DNA of 64,000 nt from CAZWVM01 sp964637705. Lineage in GTDB: Bacteria > UBA8481. The stretch covers positions 7,846 through 71,845 of the forward strand of contig CAZWVM010000002.1 in NCBI GenBank assembly GCA_964637705.1, written 5' to 3'. The notes under the pieces are model-generated. The model searched no databases, was not told where the DNA came from, and saw nothing but the letters and a program-made list of their open reading frames with translations. Both the position numbers and the translations under genes were made by a program. Below are positions 57,944 through 64,000 of this stretch, in pieces (position 1 is the first letter of the stretch; every line of letters begins with the position of its first letter).

Positions 57944-58234
57944 ATGCTTCATGAGCCGGCCGCCCAATCCGGAGTCGACCACGCCGCCGATTACAAGATG
58001 CGCCTCGGCGTCGGCATGTTCATATTCTACACGCTCTTCTACGCGGGCTTCGTGGCTCTGAACGTCGTGAGTCCGACGGCGATGGAAACGACCGTTCTCT
58101 TCGGGATGAACCTGGCCTGCGTGTACGGTATCGGCCTGATCGTGGTCGCCCTGGTCCAGGCCCTCGTCTACGACGCGATGTGCCGCCGCCAGGAGGCTCT
58201 GTTGAATCGCGCCGGCGGGGAGGCGGCCCGATGA
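57944..58234 (+). CDS. DUF485 (YjcH-like) membrane protein
   Basis: A 96-residue protein with two membrane helices (MFIFYTLFYAGFVALNVVSP and FGMNLACVYGIGLIVVALVQALVY), the DUF485 plan. In many bacteria this partner precedes the acetate/pyruvate-type symporter ActP (yjcH-actP). Here too it overlaps the symporter gene by 4 bases (ATGA), so the two are coupled. A strong AGGAGG precedes the start. Confidence 0.92.
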   Translation: MLHEPAAQSGVDHAADYKMRLGVGMFIFYTLFYAGFVALNVVSPTAMETTVLFGMNLACVYGIGLIVVALVQALVYDAMCRRQEALLNRAGGEAAR

Positions 58235-60096
58235 GCGCCACCACGAGCCCTCTCGCCATCGTCGTCTTCCTCGCCTTCGTCGGCCTCGTCCTCGGACTCT
58301 CCTTCTACTTCGCGAAGAAGACCAAGTCGGCGAGCGGCTACTTCGCCGCCGGCGGCCAGATCCACTGGGCCGTGAACGGGATCGCCTTCGCCGGCGACTA
58401 TCTCTCCGCCGCCTCTTTCCTCGGCATCTGCGGCATGATCGCGACCGTCGGCTACGACGGGTTCCTCTACTCGATCGGATTCCTCGCCGGGTGGATCGTC
58501 GCGCTGTTTGTCGTGGCGGAACCTCTGAAGCGGATGGGCAAATACACCTTCACCGACGCGATCGACGTGCTCTTCAACTCGCGCGGCATCAAGCTGGCCG
58601 CCTCCATCAGCACCCTCCTCGTCTCCGTCTGCTACCTCATCCCCCAGATGGTGGGAGCCGGCGTCCTTGTCGAACCGCTCCTGGGTATCCCCCACGCGGC
58701 GGGCGTCGTCATCGTCGGGACCATCGTCATCATCATCGTGGCGACGGCCGGCATGACCTCGACGACCTACGTCCAGTTCCTCAAGGGAGGGATGCTCCTC
58801 GTCTTCTCCTTCGCCCTGGTTGTGGCTCTGCTCGGACGCGGCCTGTCCACGGCTCCCGATCAGGGTGGTCGCGTTCCCTTCCACGAGTATGCGACGGTCG
58901 CCGTCGCCGATCTGGCCGGGGCTACGATCGAAGACGTCACGGCGGGCGGAACGACGTTCGCGAAGGTGACCCGCGACGGCAAGGTCTCCTGGTGGCTCCG
59001 GAACGGCGAAACGCTCCAGGAGATCCAGTGGGAGATCGCTCCGGCGAGCGGATCGAAGATCGTGAACGGCGAGCCCGCGGGTCCGGGGAACCAGCTGCGA
59101 CCGGTCGGGAGCCTCCGTTCGATCGCCGGCACGGAGGCGCCCACCGGCAGCCTCTCGCCGTTCCGTTTCCTGAGCCTTCTCGGAGACGCCAGGACCGAGG
59201 TCGTTCGCTGGAAGATGACGAAGACCATCGACGGAGCCGACAAGGTGACCCTGCATCATCCCGTCGTCACGTCGGGCAACCGGGTCCTGCGCCCGGGGCT
59301 CAAGTACAAGGTCGAGGGCACGCTCACCGAGCGGCTCGACTTCGTCTCGCTGATGCTGGCGCTCTTCTTCGGCACCGCCGCCCTGCCGCACATTCTCATC
59401 CGGTACTACACCGTCCCGTCCCCGGCGGCCGCGCGCAAGTCGACGATCGTCGCGATCGCCGCGATCGGTTTCTTCTACGTGCTGACGCTCTTCATGGGCC
59501 TCGGCGCGATGGTCAACAACGTCATCAACCCCCTCGACAACAACATGTCCGCGCCTCTGCTCGCGCGCTCCTTCGGCGATCTCTTCTTCGCGGTCATCTC
59601 CGCCATCGCCTTCGCGACGGTCCTGGGCACGGTGGCCGGCCTCATCGTCGCGGCCTCGGGCGCGGTGGCTCACGACCTGATGGACCGGTACATGAAGATT
59701 CAGATGACGGAGAAGGGCAAGGTCATGGCCGGCAAGGTCGCGGCCGTCGCGGTCGGCGTGATCGCCATCGTCCTCGGCATCCTCTTCAAGGGCGTCAACG
59801 TCTCCTTCCTCGTCGGATGGGCTTTCGCGGTCGCCGCCTCGGCCAACCTCCCGGCGATCCTCATGATCCTCTTCTGGAAGCGCACGACGGCCCAGGGCAT
59901 CGCCGCCTCGATCATCGTCGGCATTGTCTCCGCGATCGGGCTCTTCCTCGTTTCGCCCAGCATGTACCAGCTCTACGGACTCGCGCCGGCCTCCGCACCG
60001 TTCCCGCTGGAGAACCCGGGCATCGTCTCGATCCCCCTGAGTTTCGCGACGATCGTCGTGGTCTCGCTCATGACGAGGAGAAAACTGGCGGCCTAA
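58231..60096 (+). CDS. actP: ActP-type sodium:carboxylate symporter
   Basis: A 621-residue solute:sodium symporter with about thirteen helices. SGYFAAGGQIHWAVNGIAFAGDYLSAASFLGICG and VATAGMTSTTYVQFLKG are typical of ActP (cation/acetate symporter). A polar insert of roughly 170 residues (about 210-375) interrupts the membrane domain after GRGLSTAPDQGG; inserts at this site occur in ActP relatives of some anaerobes. The likely substrate is acetate or another short monocarboxylate taken up with sodium. Its neighbours are DUF485 (upstream) and a nucleotidyltransferase fusion (downstream), the classic surroundings of regulated ActP systems. Confidence 0.92.
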   Translation: MSATTSPLAIVVFLAFVGLVLGLSFYFAKKTKSASGYFAAGGQIHWAVNGIAFAGDYLSAASFLGICGMIATVGYDGFLYSIGFLAGWIVALFVVAEPLKRMGKYTFTDAIDVLFNSRGIKLAASISTLLVSVCYLIPQMVGAGVLVEPLLGIPHAAGVVIVGTIVIIIVATAGMTSTTYVQFLKGGMLLVFSFALVVALLGRGLSTAPDQGGRVPFHEYATVAVADLAGATIEDVTAGGTTFAKVTRDGKVSWWLRNGETLQEIQWEIAPASGSKIVNGEPAGPGNQLRPVGSLRSIAGTEAPTGSLSPFRFLSLLGDARTEVVRWKMTKTIDGADKVTLHHPVVTSGNRVLRPGLKYKVEGTLTERLDFVSLMLALFFGTAALPHILIRYYTVPSPAAARKSTIVAIAAIGFFYVLTLFMGLGAMVNNVINPLDNNMSAPLLARSFGDLFFAVISAIAFATVLGTVAGLIVAASGAVAHDLMDRYMKIQMTEKGKVMAGKVAAVAVGVIAIVLGILFKGVNVSFLVGWAFAVAASANLPAILMILFWKRTTAQGIAASIIVGIVSAIGLFLVSPSMYQLYGLAPASAPFPLENPGIVSIPLSFATIVVVSLMTRRKLAA

Positions 60097-60139
60097 GGGG
60101 CGACCGCGAGAGGTCCGCTCGAAAGGAGAGACCCGCATC

Positions 60140-62851
60140 ATGGTTCGGGTCGATCTGCACCTCCATTCCGACGTCAGCGACGGCTACTACGGCCCGGCGA
60201 CGGTCGCGGACAAGGCCTGGGCGGCGGGGGTCCGGTATGCCGCGCTCTGCGATCACCAGCGGATCGACGGCGGACCTGCATTCAAGGCGGTCTTTGAGCG
60301 CCACGGCGGGGTCGCCATCCCGGGCGTCGAACTCCAGGCGGTCTTCGGCGGCCGCGAAATGCATCTTCTCGCGCACGGATTCGACCCGGGGCACGCCGCC
60401 TTCGCCGCGCTCCTCCGGGAGACGGCGCCGGCCGGGGACCTGATCCGCTCCGCGCACGAGGCCGGCGGCATCGTCTCGCTGGCCCATCCCTACGTGCTTT
60501 CCCGTGACCCGGCGGTTCTCGACGAGATCGTCTCAGGACTCAAGGCCGAGGGACTCGACGGGATCGAGGTCGTCTATGCCCCCTATGACGAGGAGGAGCG
60601 GCGCCAACTTCTGAAAGTCGCCGACCGGCACGACCTGCTTGTCACCGCAGGCAGCGATTTTCACGGCCCGGCCTTTCCCCAGTCGCCGGCGCCGGGCGTC
60701 GAGATCGAGACACGGCGCTGGAAGAAATTCCGCGATGCCCTGCCCGCGTTCCGAGGCCGGTCCTCCGGCGCCGATACCCGACCGTCCGCCGCGCGCTCGG
60801 GTCGCTGGTTCCTGCTCCATATTCTCCTCCCGGCTCTCCTGACCATCCTGCTTTTCGTCGCCGGCATCTTCGGCGCCGTCATTCCCACGCTCGAGGAACA
60901 ACTCCTGAACCGGAAGCGCGAGATGATCCGAGAGCTGACGAATTCCGCCTGGAGCATCCTGGCCGGGTACGAGGAGGACGAGCGGGCCGGGCGGCTCTCG
61001 GGAGGGGAGGCGCGGGAGAGGGCGCGCGAGGAGATCCGCCGGCTCCGCTACGGGCCCGAGGGCAAGGACTACTTCTGGATCACGGACACCGTCCCGCGGA
61101 TGGTGATGCACCCCTACCGCGAGGATCTCAACGGGAAGGACCTCTCCGACTTCACCGATCCCCGGGGTGTCCGGCTCTTCGTCGAGTTCGCGCGCGTCGT
61201 CGGCGAGAAGGAACACGGTTACGTCGATTACGTCTGGCAGTGGAAGGACGACCCCGAGCGGCTGGCGCCGAAGGAATCCTACGTCCGCGGCTTCCGGCCG
61301 TGGGGATGGATCATCGGCACCGGCCTCTACATCGAGGACGTCGACCGCGAGATCGCCGCGATGATCCGGCGCCTCGTCGATCTCTCCGCCGCGATCACGC
61401 TTCTCATCGGGGGCGTCATCGCCTACCTCATCCAGCAGAGCTATCGGCTCGAACGGCGTCGAAGGCGGATGGAGTCGGACCTGCGCGCCTCGCATGACCG
61501 CTACCATCTTCTCGTCGAGGCCTCGACCGAGGGGATTCTCATGGTGATCGAGGATCGATGCGCCTACGCCAACAGGCCGCTTCTGGCCCTGGCGGGTTAC
61601 AGCCCCGCGGAACTTCCGTTCCTCGACCTCCCGGACCTCTTTCCCGGGGAGGCATCCGCGCCGGGCGGCCCCCTGGCGGCCGACGAGGCGCCCAGCCGTT
61701 TCGAGGCGGCGCTCAAACGGAAGGACGGGGCCCGCGTCCCGGTTCTCGTATCGCCTACGCGCATCGAGATGACGGGGAGGAAGGGTTGGATCCTGGTTCT
61801 TCATGACGGAGACCGCGGCGTCCCGGCGCGCGGGGCGGACGGGGATCCCCGGGCGGCGTTGATCTCCGCCGAGAGCCCGGTCACGAGGAATCTTCCTCGG
61901 CTCGTATCCGATCTCGTCGAGGCCGGCATGCCGCCTCGGCGCGTCTCCGCCATCGTGACCTCCGTTTCCGACGAGGTCACAGGGCGTCTCCTGGAACTCA
62001 TCGTCAGGGATCTCGGTGAGCCCCCGGTTCCCTTCGCGTTCCTCGTCTTCGGCAGCGAAGGGCGCGAGGAGCGGACGCTCGTCACCGACCAGGACAACGG
62101 CATCCTTCACGCCGACGTCGAAGGCGAACTCGCCGCCCGCTCCGCGGCCTATTTCGCGGCGATGGGGGAGAGGATCTGCGACGACCTGAATCGCGCCGGT
62201 TACGCCTATTGCCGCGGCGAGTCGATGTCGCGGCACGCGAAGTGGAGGGGTCCCATGAAACAATGGAAGGCCCACTTCAGCCGGTGGATCCTCGAACCGA
62301 ATCCCGAGGAGCTTCTTCAGTTCAACATTTTCTTCGATTTCCGTTCGCTCCAGGGAAACGCCGAACTAGCCGCGGAACTGCGCCGCCACATCGGCGAAGT
62401 GATGGCGGGATCGCCTCCCTTCTTCTTCCACCTGGCGGCCAATGCCCTCAAATACAGGCTTCCGCTCGATCTCTTCGGGAGGATGTCGCCTCCGGACGAC
62501 TCGGGGACGATCGACCTGAAGGAGACGCTTCTTCCCGTCGTCAACTTCGCCCGGCTCTATGCCTTGAGCCACCGCATCGAGGCGACCAACACGCTCGACC
62601 GCATCATCGCCCTGCGTGACGCCGGCGTCATCGACGGGTCGACGGCGGGAGAACTGCAACGAACCTATGATCTCTTCATGAGGCTTCGCTACAGGAACCA
62701 GGCGCGGGCCCGTGCGGAGAAGCGGGAACCGGACAACCGGATCGATCCGGGCCGATTGGCGCCCGAGGAGTCGGCGGCGCTGAGGCAGGCCCTGTCGAGC
62801 ATCGATATCATCCAGAAGAAGATCGGATTCGACTATCCCGGGGCGGGCTGA
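60140..62851 (+). CDS. PHP phosphoesterase - Cache sensor - PAS - DUF294 nucleotidyltransferase fusion
   Basis: A 903-residue protein of unusual make-up. Residues 1-205 are a PHP phosphoesterase with its metal ligands (HLHS 7-10, CDHQ 37-40, E64, H75, AHP 115-117, SDFH 172-175). A helix (about 223-248) leads to a periplasmic sCache_2-type domain (about 255-405; KDYFWITDTVPRMVMHPY, LNGKDLSDFTDPRG, WGWIIGTGLYIEDV), a second helix (about 412-432), a PAS domain (about 450-560) and a GlnD/DUF294 nucleotidyltransferase with GSEGREE (638-644) and TDQD (649-652), then the helical DUF294 C-terminus. Canonical DUF294 proteins beside ActP have CBS sensors; here a periplasmic sensor and a phosphoesterase replace them. 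Function is inferred: reversible nucleotidylation controlled by an external acid. Confidence 0.88.
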   Translation: MVRVDLHLHSDVSDGYYGPATVADKAWAAGVRYAALCDHQRIDGGPAFKAVFERHGGVAIPGVELQAVFGGREMHLLAHGFDPGHAAFAALLRETAPAGDLIRSAHEAGGIVSLAHPYVLSRDPAVLDEIVSGLKAEGLDGIEVVYAPYDEEERRQLLKVADRHDLLVTAGSDFHGPAFPQSPAPGVEIETRRWKKFRDALPAFRGRSSGADTRPSAARSGRWFLLHILLPALLTILLFVAGIFGAVIPTLEEQLLNRKREMIRELTNSAWSILAGYEEDERAGRLSGGEARERAREEIRRLRYGPEGKDYFWITDTVPRMVMHPYREDLNGKDLSDFTDPRGVRLFVEFARVVGEKEHGYVDYVWQWKDDPERLAPKESYVRGFRPWGWIIGTGLYIEDVDREIAAMIRRLVDLSAAITLLIGGVIAYLIQQSYRLERRRRRMESDLRASHDRYHLLVEASTEGILMVIEDRCAYANRPLLALAGYSPAELPFLDLPDLFPGEASAPGGPLAADEAPSRFEAALKRKDGARVPVLVSPTRIEMTGRKGWILVLHDGDRGVPARGADGDPRAALISAESPVTRNLPRLVSDLVEAGMPPRRVSAIVTSVSDEVTGRLLELIVRDLGEPPVPFAFLVFGSEGREERTLVTDQDNGILHADVEGELAARSAAYFAAMGERICDDLNRAGYAYCRGESMSRHAKWRGPMKQWKAHFSRWILEPNPEELLQFNIFFDFRSLQGNAELAAELRRHIGEVMAGSPPFFFHLAANALKYRLPLDLFGRMSPPDDSGTIDLKETLLPVVNFARLYALSHRIEATNTLDRIIALRDAGVIDGSTAGELQRTYDLFMRLRYRNQARARAEKREPDNRIDPGRLAPEESAALRQALSSIDIIQKKIGFDYPGAG

Positions 62852-62873
62852 GGCCTTCCCGCGCGTGGTTCCA

Positions 62874-62910
62874 TAAAAAAAAGCCCCGCCCGGGAGGACC
62901 CGGACGGGGC
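62874..62910 (-). terminator. Rho-independent terminator for the minus-strand symporter gene
   Basis: On the minus strand GCCCCG-x-CCGGG, loop TCCT, CCCGG-x-CGGGGC (one mismatch) is followed by a run of eight T. It lies 15 bases past the stop of the symporter at 62926. On the plus strand the stem is not followed by T, so it does not obviously terminate the upstream gene. Confidence 0.85.
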
Positions 62911-62925
62911 GGAAACGGCTCTGGA

Positions 62926-64000
62926 CTACTTCTTGATGATCCCGTTGAAGCTCTTCGCCAGCAGGTCATCGGCCGGCGGTTTCGTCATCATCGTGACGAT
63001 GACGGTCAAGAGGATCGAGACCGGAAGCCCGACGATCAGGGGATCGACGAACTGCACGATCGATTTCGCATCCACGATCATGTCGGCGCCGGTCAGGGCC
63101 TTGCAGAGCATGAGGGGTTTGGAGGTCTTGGAGTAGACGAAGAGGAGCCAGAAGGCCGTGACTCCGACGCCGCCGAGCATTCCGGCGATCGCGCCCGCCT
63201 TCGTGATCCGCTTCGAGTAGAGGGCGCCGAAGTACATCGGCAGGAAGGCCGAGGCGCAGAGGCCGAAGAAGATGGCCGTTCCGATGGCGATGATGGCGGA
63301 ACCCTGTTCCATGGCCTTGGGCAGGCCCAGGGCCAGGAAGTAGCTGACGAGGATCCCGACGATCATGGCGCCGCGCGTGATGGCGATGGAACCGCCCTTC
63401 TTCACGCCCAGTCCGCCCTCGAGAACGTCGCGGCCGAGCGCCGCGCCGAGGGAGTGGAACTGGGATGAGAGCGTGGACATCGCCGCGGCGAGGAGTGTCA
63501 CCGTGAAGAGCGCGGTGAACCAGCCGGGCATCGAGGAATTGATGAAGGTCGGGATGATGCGGTCCACGTCGCCCTTCTCCGTCGTCTCGTTGTTGATCGT
63601 GCGGGCGATCGAGATGAGACCCGGCGTGATCCGGTCGTCGAAGCCGCCCGTGCCGCGCTCGATCTTCAGGTTCGGAGTCTTCAGGACGTAGTGGAGCGCC
63701 ATGGCCTCGTCCTCGCCCGGCAGGCGATACGCCACGAAGGTCTTCACCTTCGTCGTGTCCGTGCCCGCGGGAAGATCGCCCGCGGGGAGGATCGAGAGCT
63801 TGCCGCCGCGCGCCGGGTCCGGGAGCATCCGCACGGCCTCGTCCACGACCTGGCCGACGATCACTTCCTTCTTCGCGAAATAGGCGTTCGAGAGGGCGCC
63901 GGCGGTGAAGGCCACGCCCGTCATCATCAGGATGAAGATGCCGCCGATGCCGACCGCGCGGTTGATCTCGCGCGTCGACTTCACGGTCATGAAGCGCACC
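62926..64000 (-). CDS. Sodium:solute symporter, ActP-like, N-terminus outside the window
   Basis: The frame is open to the right edge; 358 C-terminal residues are seen. RFMTVKSTREINRAVGIGGIFILMMTGVAFTAGALSNAYF (in part: FMTVKSTREINRAVG) and MSTLSSQFHSLGAALGRDVL are typical of the solute:sodium symporter family; six or seven helices follow. It is a relative of the symporter at 58231 but a different subgroup, with a roughly 120-residue extracytoplasmic loop. It converges on the PHP-Cache-PAS-nucleotidyltransferase gene, so that gene is flanked by two carboxylate-type symporters. Confidence 0.88.
   Translation of the reverse strand, partial: VRFMTVKSTREINRAVGIGGIFILMMTGVAFTAGALSNAYFAKKEVIVGQVVDEAVRMLPDPARGGKLSILPAGDLPAGTDTTKVKTFVAYRLPGEDEAMALHYVLKTPNLKIERGTGGFDDRITPGLISIARTINNETTEKGDVDRIIPTFINSSMPGWFTALFTVTLLAAAMSTLSSQFHSLGAALGRDVLEGGLGVKKGGSIAITRGAMIVGILVSYFLALGLPKAMEQGSAIIAIGTAIFFGLCASAFLPMYFGALYSKRITKAGAIAGMLGGVGVTAFWLLFVYSKTSKPLMLCKALTGADMIVDAKSIVQFVDPLIVGLPVSILLTVIVTMMTKPPADDLLAKSFNGIIKK

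Noticed and set aside
1..64000. CRISPR array, tRNA/rRNA genes, insertion sequences, prophage or integrase genes
   Set aside because: No regularly spaced direct repeats, no cloverleaf or rRNA-like sequence and no transposase or integrase motif were seen; the only mobile-type element is the REPIN-like pair at 52848-52937.

Overview
The window is a 64-kb, high-GC (mostly about 65-70%), gene-dense stretch with one 10-N scaffold gap, so it is probably a metagenome-assembled scaffold. The gene content points to a Gram-negative, anaerobically respiring, probably uncultured bacterium. It has an outer-membrane beta-barrel with lipoprotein-like multihaem cytochromes, a Tat translocase, System II (ResB/CcsA) cytochrome c maturation, NrfHA nitrite reductase, sigma-54 regulators and an orphan flagellar FlgL. 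The phylum cannot be fixed from the sequence alone; Acidobacteriota, Desulfobacterota/Myxococcota or an FCB-type candidate phylum would all fit.

Layout. 1-1.8 kb: end of a Ppx/GppA phosphatase and a tRNA-dihydrouridine synthase. 1.8-6.5 kb (minus strand): an operon of a membrane-anchored GcvH-like protein, a four-cluster ferredoxin and an NrfD/HybB quinone protein fused to six c-type haem sites. This operon has a near-consensus sigma-54 promoter and an upstream inverted repeat, and its likely activator, an NtrC-type regulator, lies just upstream. 6.6-11.5 kb: TatA, a TatB-TatC fusion, a second NtrC-like regulator (split by an assembly error, with degenerate AAA+ motifs), archaemetzincin and a haem-binding histidine kinase. 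11.5-16.6 kb: TPR protein, ResB, CcsB, HemX-like protein and HemA, joining cytochrome c assembly to haem synthesis.

16.6-17.05 kb is a sharply AT-rich non-coding island that carries the putative promoter of the next block. 17.05-30.9 kb is a multihaem electron-transfer island: tetrahaem cytochrome, outer-membrane barrel, 13-haem and 14-haem lipoprotein-like cytochromes, a DUF2085 membrane protein, a 27-haem NapC-anchored cytochrome containing tandem trihaem repeats, and two tandem paralogues that each join 14 c-type haem sites to a cytochrome-b-like membrane domain (CbcL-like). I count 86 c-haem motifs in the island. The simplest reading is a quinol-to-cell-surface (extracellular) electron-transfer chain, fed by the cytochrome/haem biogenesis genes just before it.

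31-50.6 kb is mixed: a GAF/degenerate GGDEF protein, MurJ, FlgL, a divergent DoxX/thioredoxin-like pair that look leaderless, a small operon of class IV aminotransferase, SDR, ketoacyl synthase and alpha-oxoamine synthase whose 3' end overlaps trmJ, a DnaE-type PHP domain fused to TPRs, sugar/glycosyltransferase genes, a radical SAM protein and an MFS exporter. 50.7-52.8 kb: nrfHA behind a perfect Crp/FNR-type palindrome, followed by a REPIN-like inverted pair. 53-56 kb: an alpha/alpha-barrel-like protein and a lipoprotein sharing its C-terminal domain. 56.1-64 kb: a carboxylate module of PaaK-like CoA ligase, ACT protein, DUF485/ActP-type symporter, a remarkable PHP-Cache-PAS-nucleotidyltransferase fusion, and a second, partial symporter.
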